This document shows positions 26,636 to 36,200 of a stretch of DNA of 49,034 bases, one piece after another (positions within the stretch are counted from its first letter, which is position 1; every line of letters starts with the position of its first letter). Location of the stretch: positions 1-49,034 of the forward strand of contig SUWJ01000017.1 in the NCBI GenBank assembly GCA_015061545.1, given 5' to 3'. The translations under genes were made by a program, and so were the position numbers. A model generated the notes under the pieces. It was not told where the DNA came from, did no database searches, and worked only from the letters and a program-made list of their open reading frames with translations. Source of the DNA: Lentisphaerota bacterium. Its GTDB lineage: Bacteria; Verrucomicrobiota; Lentisphaeria; Victivallales; Victivallaceae.

Positions 26636-27907
26636 TTATTTTATCCCGGCAATAAATTCCCGCACCAGACGGGCAAATTCATCGCCTCTGGCTTTGTAAT
26701 CTTTGAACATATCCATACTGGCTGCGGCGGGCGAAAGCAGTACCACATCTCCCGCAACCGCACTTGCTGCAGCATGATTTACCGCCAGCGCAAAATCATT
26801 GCCTGCATCAAAACACTCCACGCGATTTTCAAAGGCTTGGGCAACCAGACCGCCGCATCTGCCATAGACGACAACTTTGCGCAAATAGGGTGCAAGCCCG
26901 CCTAAAGGCATAAAATCCATATCCTTATCCAAACCGCCTGCAATCAGCACGATATTACGGTGCGGAACTTGTTCCAGCGCGGTAACCGCCGCCTTGACTG
27001 CAGCAGGATTGGTGGCTTTGGAATCGTCGATATACTTTACGCCGTTAAACTCCGCGACCAGACTTATCCGATGATCTCCAGTTTGGAATTCCAGGATTGC
27101 GCTGCCCAGCACGGCAGTTTTATCTTCCAAATCAACTATGCTGCCGACCAGACATAATGCCGCCAGCAGATTTTCCTGATTGTGCGGTGCAGCAAAGCAG
27201 CTTCCATGCAGATCGGCAACCTTGCAGGATTTGTAAAACAACTGCAAATCGGCAATTGCAAAATCGCCGGCTGACGATGCGTTGCTCATGCTGGCGCCAT
27301 AAAAGCATTTTTCAGGCGGCACATTGCGGAAAATCCGCTCTTTGACCGCGCGGTATTCAGCCATACCTCCGGGATAACGGTTGATATGGTCGGATTCAAC
27401 ATTAAGCAGTACCGCAGCTTCGGCAGGCAGATAATCGGTATATTCCAGCTGAAAACTGCTGACTTCCAAAACCGCGATCATTTCCGCTGCCGCAGGATCT
27501 TTTTTGCGCATAAGCTCAGCAGCAACCGCCGAAAGCGGCAAGCCGATATTACCGGCTGCAACCACCTTACTGCCCAGTTTTTTCAGCAGAAACTCCGTAA
27601 GTTCCACCGTGGTAGTCTTGCCGTTGGTCCCGGTAACCGCCACCAGCCGACCGGGGAAATGGCGGATACCGAATTCCAATTCGCTGATTATCGGCAGAAG
27701 ATTCTTCCGGGCATATTGCAGCAAAGCTGATTCGGGCAAAACTCCGGGACTGGTCACCACCAGCTCGACATCGGCAAAAATTTCTTCAAAACTCAATCCC
27801 GCCGCCGCTGAATCACTTATCACCCGGCACGGAATATGCAAAATATCCGCCAACTCAGCAACGGCATTTCCGCTTACTCCGCCGCCGATCATCAATATCT
27901 TTTTCAT
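26636..27907 (-). CDS. murD: UDP-N-acetylmuramoyl-L-alanine--D-glutamate ligase
   Basis: A 423-residue Mur ligase that adds D-glutamate to UDP-MurNAc-L-Ala in the cytoplasm. The N-terminal domain has the nucleotide loop GGGVSGNAVAELA. The ATP-binding loop is VTGTNGKTTTVELTEFL. Further Mur motifs are LEVSSFQLEY, LNVESDHINRYPGG and YIDDSKATNPAA. Length is slightly short but normal. It is the last gene of the ileS-GHMP kinase-hydrolase series, with a 76-base gap before it. No other mur or fts gene is in the window, so it lies outside a dcw cluster. Confidence 0.95.
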   Translation of the reverse strand: MKKILMIGGGVSGNAVAELADILHIPCRVISDSAAAGLSFEEIFADVELVVTSPGVLPESALLQYARKNLLPIISELEFGIRHFPGRLVAVTGTNGKTTTVELTEFLLKKLGSKVVAAGNIGLPLSAVAAELMRKKDPAAAEMIAVLEVSSFQLEYTDYLPAEAAVLLNVESDHINRYPGGMAEYRAVKERIFRNVPPEKCFYGASMSNASSAGDFAIADLQLFYKSCKVADLHGSCFAAPHNQENLLAALCLVGSIVDLEDKTAVLGSAILEFQTGDHRISLVAEFNGVKYIDDSKATNPAAVKAAVTALEQVPHRNIVLIAGGLDKDMDFMPLGGLAPYLRKVVVYGRCGGLVAQAFENRVECFDAGNDFALAVNHAAASAVAGDVVLLSPAAASMDMFKDYKARGDEFARLVREFIAGIK

Positions 27908-27983
27908 TATAATACGCCTGTTGCCTGTAGGATCACCTGAAAAATCCCTGCCTATATTTTAGGGGGATTGCTGCAATATTATG

Positions 27984-28979
27984 TCACGCTCCGGCCGTAA
28001 AACTTATCCGCGGCGCACCGTTGCGGTAATCAATGCTGTATTGTCCGCCGCTCACGGGATATTTTATTACACTTTTGCGGTCAAAATCATCTTTTTCCAC
28101 CAGCTTGATAAACTCGCCTTTTTCCGCAATGTAACGTTGACCGTATTTAGCGATAATATAAGGTCGATCCCCCAGTGCATGACCTGTACTTGTCAGCACA
28201 ATACCGTCAACCATACCCGGAGTTACAAAAATCCCGTCGGGCTTGAATCCGCTGCGGATCATATTGCTGAAGATCACCGCTTTATCTGCACAGGAACAGT
28301 AGTCATCGTCCACGCCGTGAACAATCACCACCTGATTATCCGGATTACACCGGTATTGGATCGCCAAATGCTGCAAATTGCCGAAATCGCGGATCTCCTG
28401 TTTTGCCGGCGAAAGATAATTTTCATCGGCAGGATTCCGCGAATAACCTGCATTCAAACGCAAACACTCGCCAAAAGCTATTTTATCGGTCAATCCGGGC
28501 ATTCCGCACAAATCAATAATGCAGCCGAAAGTATGCGGTGCAAACTTGTTGACCATCTGGGATACATTCCCGCCGCCGGAAGCACCTGCGGCATAATTGC
28601 GGCAGCGGTTGCAGACAATATTTTTTTCGTCCAAATAAGATTTCACTTCGTACAGCGCCTGCAAACAGTCTATCGCCTGCAGCACTCCGAAATCATACGT
28701 CGGGTCGCCCGCCTGCCAGCCGCTTTGAAAGTAATTTGTATCAATGGTAATCAAATTGAATTTTTCCGAAATGATCGGACACCAATTCCAGCACATCTCC
28801 CAGGTTCCGCCCCAGTTGTGAGATATAAGCATAAATCCCGTATTTTCATTGATCCCTGCCGACGGAGTATAAATATACGCCTCAACTTCCCGTTTTTCAT
28901 TGCTGTTGAACGGACTTTGAGCGTCAAAGCAAATTACTTCAGGCAGCAAACAACCTTCCTGCTGACGGATTATTTTCAT
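27984..28979 (-). CDS. Alpha/beta hydrolase (DUF2920-like)
   Basis: A 331-residue cytoplasmic protein with an alpha/beta-hydrolase layout: LISHNWGGTWE near residue 52, nucleophile elbow GASGGGNVSQ (Ser near residue 138), acid in IVHGVDDDYC and catalytic His in TSTGHALGD. The overall look is that of the DUF2920 family, known to me mainly from surface-glycan loci of Campylobacter and Firmicutes; this assignment is from memory. A CAGGAGAT ribosome binding site precedes the ATG. It follows the GHMP kinase by 17 bases, so the two probably act on the same sugar or glycan, for instance as deacylase and kinase. Substrate unknown. Confidence 0.65.
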   Translation of the reverse strand: MKIIRQQEGCLLPEVICFDAQSPFNSNEKREVEAYIYTPSAGINENTGFMLISHNWGGTWEMCWNWCPIISEKFNLITIDTNYFQSGWQAGDPTYDFGVLQAIDCLQALYEVKSYLDEKNIVCNRCRNYAAGASGGGNVSQMVNKFAPHTFGCIIDLCGMPGLTDKIAFGECLRLNAGYSRNPADENYLSPAKQEIRDFGNLQHLAIQYRCNPDNQVVIVHGVDDDYCSCADKAVIFSNMIRSGFKPDGIFVTPGMVDGIVLTSTGHALGDRPYIIAKYGQRYIAEKGEFIKLVEKDDFDRKSVIKYPVSGGQYSIDYRNGAPRISFTAGA

Positions 28980-28996
28980 AGTATCTCCTGTAAAAC

Positions 28997-30028
28997 CTAA
29001 TTCAGATCATTGCTTCCCTTGCCGCAAGTCACAATGCTGGGTTTGACTATATCTATTTGATTGCGCCCGAAAAGTGATTTGAGCTGTTGGAAATGTTTTT
29101 CGTCTTCGTAAATACCAATGATCGCGCCGCCCGACCCGGTCAGTTTGGCAGCCGCCCCCAGCGAGTTGGCCAACTCCACCATCCGTCGGTTTTTGGCACT
29201 TACTGTAGAAGCACAAACCTGACAGCGCAGCTCAAAATTGCGCCGCAAAGCCTTGTCGATCGCTCCGTAATCGCGGGTTTGCAAAGCAGCGTAGACCACA
29301 TCGGTCAAATGCGCCCATTCCGCAATGGCATCCAGCACGGCAGGTACACCGTTGTTGTAATCTTCGCGCAGACGGCTGTGCAGAATTTCGGAACCTTCCG
29401 CCAGGTCGGTACGGAACGCTACGAACAAGTTCAAATCATCCGGGATCGTCAGCTCTTTGTAGATGCCGTACCCGAACTTTTCCATATGCTCGCGGTTGAA
29501 ATCCATAAACACCGGCACATTGTATGCCTGCGCCACCCGATCCTGCAAACCGGCAGCGATTCCCAGTTCGTCCATTTCCACGGAAAGCACCAGATTGGCA
29601 AGTTCGGGCTTATCTATATTGATCTCGTAAAACTCTTCCAGCGCCAATATACTGGCAGTAATGATTGCCGACGACCCCGCCAAACCCAAGCGGTTGGGGA
29701 TCGTAGTGCGGTAACGCATGGTAAAATTGCGGTCATGCAGTTTGATGTTATGTTTTCCGCAGTACTCCACAAAGCGTTTGACGCTGGCTTTCAGCAGCCG
29801 GATACCGCCATAATAACCGTACAGACCGACCTGTCTGACCAGCTCGTGTACATCAGAAAAGCAGGAGTGGTCGCGCAAGCTCGGTACAAAATCCAACTCA
29901 GGAGTTTCGTACAAATCCACCTGCGCGGAATAATTATCAAAAACAAATGCGATCGTCTTGCCGTAGTATCCGTCAGACGGATTCCCGATCAGCGCCGCAC
30001 GGGGGAATGCCTGTTTTCTGATAATCAT
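28997..30028 (-). CDS. GHMP-family sugar kinase, glucuronokinase-like
   Basis: A 343-residue GHMP kinase. The N-terminal RAALIGNPSDGYYGKTIAF is very close in pattern to plant glucuronokinase (VGNPSDGxxGKTI). The ATP loop is IPNRLGLAGSSAIITA (~115-130), and motif 3 is AKLTGSGGAIIG. Glucuronokinase phosphorylates D-glucuronate at C1 for reuse as UDP-glucuronate; other C1 sugar kinases of this superfamily are possible. It follows ileS by 32 bases and precedes the hydrolase gene by 17, which suggests co-expression. No UDP-sugar pyrophosphorylase is in the window. The kinase fold is clear; the substrate is inference. Confidence 0.82.
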   Translation of the reverse strand: MIIRKQAFPRAALIGNPSDGYYGKTIAFVFDNYSAQVDLYETPELDFVPSLRDHSCFSDVHELVRQVGLYGYYGGIRLLKASVKRFVEYCGKHNIKLHDRNFTMRYRTTIPNRLGLAGSSAIITASILALEEFYEINIDKPELANLVLSVEMDELGIAAGLQDRVAQAYNVPVFMDFNREHMEKFGYGIYKELTIPDDLNLFVAFRTDLAEGSEILHSRLREDYNNGVPAVLDAIAEWAHLTDVVYAALQTRDYGAIDKALRRNFELRCQVCASTVSAKNRRMVELANSLGAAAKLTGSGGAIIGIYEDEKHFQQLKSLFGRNQIDIVKPSIVTCGKGSNDLN

Positions 30029-30060
30029 AATCCAATCCCGATCAATCCTGTTGCAACTAC

Positions 30061-33000
30061 TTACGCCTTGATCAGCGTTATATCAGCCATGCGGCCGTTG
30101 ATATCCACATTGCCGCTGCCTTCGCTTACTGTCATATCCAGAGCCAGAACTTCGTTTTTGATGTAATCGCCATACGCCTGAGCAGCAGCGACCACTTCCG
30201 CATCGCCGACTACGGTCAGCTTGATGCGGTCAACGACTTCCAGACCTGATTCCTTACGCAGATTCTGCACCTTGCTGACCAGTTCACGCGCCAGCCCTTC
30301 GGCTTCCAGTTCCGGAGTCAGCGCCGTATCCAGCGCAATGGTAACGCCGTTTTCGGTAGCCACAACCAAGCCGGCTTTTTCGCTTCTCTGCACCAGCAGA
30401 TCTTCAGCACTCAGCGTGAACACGGTTCCGTCTGCCAGAGTCAGATCAACACCGGCGCCAGATAATATTCTGCCGATCGCTGCCGAATCAAGTTTTTCCA
30501 CCAGCGCTGCGGCTTCTTTCATATTCTTGCCCAGCTTTTTACCCATGACCTTGAAATTTGCCTTGGCGGAACGGGTGACCAGCGCATCTTCGTCAGCGCT
30601 GAACTCAATATTTTTGACATTGAGTTCTTCGCTGATGATATCCAGCGTACCTTTAAGCAGTTCAGCACCTTCCGCATCGGGCGCCAGCAGCACCGCACGC
30701 GACAACGGCTGACGCACCTTGAGATTGTGCTGAGTACGCAGGAAGCGGCCCAGCTTAACTGCCGTAACCGTCAAAAGCATCTGCCGTTCCAACTGTTCAT
30801 CGCGGCAGGAGGCATCTGCTTCGGGGTAATCGCAGCAATGCACCGATTCGGGCATACCGGCGGTGCGCAGATTTCCGTAGATCGCTTCGGTGGTGAAGGG
30901 TATGAACGGCGCTGCAGTTTTGCAGAATTCAATTAAAATGTAATGCAGTGTAGCATAGGCTTCCTGCTTGTCATTGTCGTCGGTACTCTTCCAGAAGCGT
31001 CGGCGGCTGCGGCGGATGTACCAGTTGGTAAGATCATCCACAAAGCGGGCAAAGCGGTTGGCGGCCTTCTGCAGATTGTAGTTATCCATTTCCCAGCGGA
31101 TCTCTTCAACCATCTGCGTGCAGGAACTCAAGATCCAGCGGTCGAGAGCGTTGGAAAGATTCTGCGGGCGCTGCACTACGGAATCCTTGCATTCGTAACC
31201 ATCCACATTGGCATAGGTCACAAAGAAGCTGTAGGCATTCCACATGGGGATCATCACATTGCGCAGCACCTCTTTGATGCCGTTTTCCGAAAATTTCAAA
31301 TCTTCGGCGTGCACCACCTGACTGCCCAGCATGAACAGACGCAAAGCATCCGCGCCATATTTGTTGACCACATCCAGCGGGTCAGGATAGTTTTTGAGCC
31401 GTTTGCTCATCTTCTGACCGTTTTCCGCCAGAATCAAGCCGTTGACGATAACGTGTTTGTAGGGCGGCTTATCAAAAAGCGCTGCCCCCAGCACTACCAG
31501 CGTATAGAACCAGCCGCGGGTCTGATCCAGACCTTCAGCAATAAAGTCAGCGGGGAAATTGGCTTCAAAGTGTTCCTTGTTTTCAAAGGGATAGTGCTGC
31601 TGTGCGTAGGGCATGGAGCCTGATTCAAACCAGCAGTCCAGCACTTCCGGGATCCGTTTAAGCGGACTCTTGCCTGTGGGCGAAGGAATTTCCAGCTTGT
31701 CGATAAAATGCTTGTGCAAATCGTCGATCTTCTGTCCGGTAAGCTGTTCCAGCTCAGCAGCGCTGCCTACGCAGATAACTTCGCCTTCTTCATTGCGCCA
31801 TATCGGCAGCGGAGTCCCCCAGTAACGGTTACGGCTGATCGCCCAGTCGCGGGCATTTTCCAGCCACTTGCCGAAACGGCCTTCCTTGAGGTGTTCCGGG
31901 AACCAGCTGATCTCCTTGTTGGCAGCGATCATCTTGGCTTTGACTTCGTCGATCTTGACGAACCAGGTGGAAATCGCCCGATAAATCAGCGGGTGGTCAT
32001 CGCGCCAGCAATGCGGATAGTTGTGTTTGATGGTTCCGCGGTGGATGAGTTTGCCTTCCGCCTTCAGACGGGCGATAACTTCGTTATCCACATCTTTGAC
32101 ATAGCGCCCCTGATAATCGGGGACTTCAGCTGTAAAGCAGCATTGATCGTCAATGGGGCATACTTCGGGCAGTCCTGCGGCGTGGCATACGGCGGCGTCA
32201 TCTTCGCCGAATCCCGGCGCGATATGCACGATACCCGAACCATCTTCGGTGCTGACATAATCCGCAGCCAGCACCCGGAAAGCCCCATCCTTGCGCAAAT
32301 CGGCAAAGTAGTTGAAAAGCGGTTCGTAGGTTTTTCCCGCCAGATCGGAGCCTTTGTACCGTTCCACGATTTCGGGCATTTCGTTTTTGTAATAGGCGCC
32401 CAGACGGGCTTCCGCCATAATGTAAAACTCGTCGCCGTCCTTGATCTTAACGTAATCAATGGCAGGACCGACCGCCAGCGCCAGGTTGCTGGGGAGAGTC
32501 CACGGAGTAGTCGTCCACGCCACAAAGAATGTGTTGGCTTCTTCCAGCGCCTTGAAACGGATGGTGATGGCAGGATCCACCACTTCCATATAGCCCTGAT
32601 TGGCTTCAAAGTTGGACAGGGGCGTGGCGCAGCGGGGACAGTAAGGCAGGATCTTGTAGCCTTCGTAGATCAGATTTTTGTCCCACAGGCTTTTGAACAC
32701 CCACCAGATCGACTCCATATAATCGCGGTCCATGGTGCGGTAACCGTTGCGGAAATCCACCCAGCGCCCCATACGGTTGACCACTTGCTCCCACTCGTTG
32801 GTGTAACGCAGCACGATGGATCGGCAGGCTTCGTTGAATTTGTCAATACCGTATTCTTCGATGGCTTTTTTGTTGTTCAAAGCCAGAATTTTTTCCATTT
32901 CGTTTTCCACCGGCAGACCGTGGCAGTCCCAGCCGAAAGTACGTTTGACGAACTTGCCGCGCATGGTCTGATAACGGGGGATCACGTCCTTGATCGTCCC

Positions 33001-33183
33001 CGCCAGCAAATGCCCGTAGTGAGGCATACCCGTAGCGAAAGGCGGACCGTCATAAAAAACATACTCTTCGCAATTTTCCCGCTGCTTGAGCGACTGGGCA
33101 AAACTGCCCGACTCCTGCCAGAACTTGAGAACACTTTCTTCAAGTTTGGGCAATGACACCTGATTGTCAACCGGTTTGAACAT
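30061..33183 (-). CDS. ileS: Isoleucine--tRNA ligase, eukaryote-like (type 2)
   Basis: A class I synthetase of about 1040 residues that charges tRNA-Ile. The HIGH motif is in GMPHYGHLLAG and KMSKS in NGQKMSKRLKNY. The editing domain contains the threonine-rich WTTTPWTLPSN. The HYGH form, the GWDCHGLPVE stretch and the length mark the type 2 enzymes shared by eukaryotes, Chlamydiae and some other bacteria; many of these resist mupirocin. The frame can begin at TTG 33195, but its GGAG is only two bases away and homologues start at MFKPVDNQVS, so I use the ATG at 33183. It lies 72 bases behind the large lipoprotein gene. Confidence 0.95.
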   Translation of the reverse strand: MFKPVDNQVSLPKLEESVLKFWQESGSFAQSLKQRENCEEYVFYDGPPFATGMPHYGHLLAGTIKDVIPRYQTMRGKFVKRTFGWDCHGLPVENEMEKILALNNKKAIEEYGIDKFNEACRSIVLRYTNEWEQVVNRMGRWVDFRNGYRTMDRDYMESIWWVFKSLWDKNLIYEGYKILPYCPRCATPLSNFEANQGYMEVVDPAITIRFKALEEANTFFVAWTTTPWTLPSNLALAVGPAIDYVKIKDGDEFYIMAEARLGAYYKNEMPEIVERYKGSDLAGKTYEPLFNYFADLRKDGAFRVLAADYVSTEDGSGIVHIAPGFGEDDAAVCHAAGLPEVCPIDDQCCFTAEVPDYQGRYVKDVDNEVIARLKAEGKLIHRGTIKHNYPHCWRDDHPLIYRAISTWFVKIDEVKAKMIAANKEISWFPEHLKEGRFGKWLENARDWAISRNRYWGTPLPIWRNEEGEVICVGSAAELEQLTGQKIDDLHKHFIDKLEIPSPTGKSPLKRIPEVLDCWFESGSMPYAQQHYPFENKEHFEANFPADFIAEGLDQTRGWFYTLVVLGAALFDKPPYKHVIVNGLILAENGQKMSKRLKNYPDPLDVVNKYGADALRLFMLGSQVVHAEDLKFSENGIKEVLRNVMIPMWNAYSFFVTYANVDGYECKDSVVQRPQNLSNALDRWILSSCTQMVEEIRWEMDNYNLQKAANRFARFVDDLTNWYIRRSRRRFWKSTDDNDKQEAYATLHYILIEFCKTAAPFIPFTTEAIYGNLRTAGMPESVHCCDYPEADASCRDEQLERQMLLTVTAVKLGRFLRTQHNLKVRQPLSRAVLLAPDAEGAELLKGTLDIISEELNVKNIEFSADEDALVTRSAKANFKVMGKKLGKNMKEAAALVEKLDSAAIGRILSGAGVDLTLADGTVFTLSAEDLLVQRSEKAGLVVATENGVTIALDTALTPELEAEGLARELVSKVQNLRKESGLEVVDRIKLTVVGDAEVVAAAQAYGDYIKNEVLALDMTVSEGSGNVDINGRMADITLIKA

Positions 33184-33255
33184 AATATCAGCCAAAGCTC
33201 CATTTATTTAGTTAAAAAACAATATTTACACAATATAATATAGCACAGCAAATAC

Positions 33256-36200
33256 TTATTTGCCAGTTGTCTTGAACAAAAACGTCCGATTGACCGGACT
33301 GGACAGCTGTTTTTGCATATTTTCCAGCGATCCGGCAGCGGAACTGTCGCAATAAAACGGCTTGAGCTGCAGACTTTCGTTCACTTGCAGCCGACGATCG
33401 GGGTCATAACTGCTTTTCATAATCGCGGAAACCTCGCACCCGGGCAGCCCGAGGGCAAAATTTCCGCCGTCAAACTCACAACTCTGCCACGAATCGGGTA
33501 CATCCACCGTATAGCTGTTGCTGATCTCTGCCGAGTTATTGAACCAATATGGTGCAGTGCGTTTACCCGCAGTACGGATAACATTTTCCATGCCGGAAGC
33601 AGGCAGTTCCAACATGGCAAAATTGCCGCTCCGATGCCAGAATCGGGGCACCTTCACCGCAAACGAAACTTCCCCGGGATAGGCGGAAAAATCCTTTTTG
33701 ATCTGACTTGTCACTCCGCCGGACAACACCCCTGAACATTGCTTTGCCCAATACTGCCGCTCATTTTCGGGGGTAATACGGTCAAAAAAGCGCTTCATGC
33801 GGGCGTGATCCATGCCGTAGTAGAAAACCGTGCAACTTATTTCCGCACTCTGATCGGGCAGACATTTGATCTGCCACTCCCGCCGTACGGAATTTTGGAA
33901 TTCCGCCGACGCAGTAAGCAGCTTCAACTCGCCGGCAGCCAGATCCAGTCCCAGCTTGCCTTCGCCGGCAATGGTGCCGATTGCGGCGTATTCATCGGTA
34001 TCGTTCAGCAGCAAATCCCCTTCTGCTGACTCCACGAACAGCAGCACTTCTGAAAAGAGATTGCGGGGCAACAACTTGAATTGGTTGCAAACCTGCGGTA
34101 AAAACGGCACATTTGCCGCCAGATACCATTGCGGTTTGATTCCGACACTTTTGAGCATGGCATAAAGCAGCACCGCCTGATCTGCGCTGTTGCCATAGCC
34201 TTCGCGCAAAGTTACATCTGCCGGGGTGATATGATTCATCCCCAGCACACTCAAATCGGCCCCTGCCCGCCGGATATTACGCGCCACATAATCGCGGATC
34301 GCCTTGATCTTTTCCATTTCACCGGTACAGTTTTGAACAAGTTTCTGCGCCAGAAGCGAAGATTCCTGTTGATTACCGGCAGCCTTTTCCAGAGCTTTTT
34401 TCAATTGTTCGCTGTAACTGGTCAAATCCAGATTGCTGACTGCCGCCGACGGCAGATAGAGCCAGTGCGGAGCAGCGGCAATTTCCATGGGGATCGCGTC
34501 CAGCTGTCCGGCGGTTACTTTGACCACTCTGCGTCCGTTTGATTTTTCAGTTTCCACGGCAAATCCGGATTGCGGCAGCAGCGTTTTGAATTTTTTGTGC
34601 AAGCGCTCAGGATAACTTATTTCAAGACTCTTGTTTTTGACCGGGATCATCTCGGGCAGCACAAACCAGTGATCCTGATGTGCCGCGCGGCTTTTTTTCA
34701 GCTGCCAACTGTAATTTATCACGCTGCCCGGCACGACTCCCGGCAGCGGCACGATCAACTTTTTAAGCGCTGGATAGCGGGGAGCAGCCGCAGAGACCGG
34801 CGAATCCATCACCTTGATCTGAGCGGGATCGATCTTCAGCTCGCGTCCATCGGGCAGCTTGACCGTACCGTGCAGAAATTCAGCCTTCGATAAACCTTCC
34901 ACATAATCCAGCACCAGTTCCGAATACTCTTTTACGCCGCCGTAATTGAGGATTTTAAGCGTAATATCATATTGCAGCACCCAACTGTCAAGGGCGGTAT
35001 ATTCCAGCTTGACTGATTTATTTTCCACCACCGCATTGGCTTTATCATTGGCAGTAAATTGCCTCAAAAGCTTTTTCACCACCGCCTTGCCGCTGTGCGC
35101 AGAAGATTTCAGCTGCAGCATCGCCTGACGGAACACGGGGTATTCAGCAGGAGTTATTTCAACTTTGTTGAGTTTGATCTCTTTTTTTCCCGCCAGGCGC
35201 CCGTCGGACAAACGCTCCGTACCGATGAATCCGCGCAGAAAACCGCTGTTGATATGCTGTTTTTCCGGCAATGCGGCAAGCTGCATATTCTCAGGAAGTT
35301 CCAGCGTAAACTCTTCGCTGACTCCTGCGGTGGAAAAGAAGTGCAGCGGGAAACGCCGTTCAGCAGCTAATCCATCGCCCGGCATAAAATTCAACGCGCC
35401 GAAAGCGCTGCTCAAAAAGGGCATATTCAACACACCGCTGCCGAACTTGAGTTCCGCAAAGTTTTCCACCTTGCATTGCAGATGCAGTCTGAACGGCTGC
35501 GATAAATCCCGGACATCCTCCGGCAGCACCTCCAATTTCTCCAATACCGCCCCGGGCAGCGCTTTTTTCAGCGCCGAAGCAACAAACTCCCGACGGTAAT
35601 CCTGCTCCCATTGGGCAAAGGCTCCCCGATAGATGTTGTCGTTGATACCTTCAAATACAAGGTCACTTTGCCAATGCAGTGTATAATTTTCATCAATACG
35701 GCCCTGACTCTTTATTTTCAGCATATTTTTTTCAGGCGGCACAACTGCCGTTCTGCGCAGAATATCGCCTTGAGCGGTGGCGCACAAAAAACTTTTATCC
35801 ATCGCGTAAGCAGGCAGCATATCCGACGAATTTTCATCCGTGGGATCCATAAGCACCAATTCGCCATTCTCCATGCGCACCCCGGTTATGGCGTGATTGA
35901 AGTAGTTGTTGGGTATTTCCGGATCTTTGGGGTCCCCCGCCATAAACAGCACCATAAAGGCATCGAATCCGGCCTCCCGCAGCATCGCAGCCAACAGCGC
36001 AGCTTTATCGCGGCAAACGCCGTGTTTCTGCGCAAAAGTATCTTTTACATCATGGGGTTCGTAGCCGGGGGCGGTATCTTCGTTGGTAACACCCGTGTAG
36101 CGTATTTCTTTGGATACATAGTCAAAAAGCGCTCTTACTGCCGCATCCGGAGTTTTACCTGCCGCCAGCGTCCGGGCATGATTGGTCAGTTCAGGACTTA

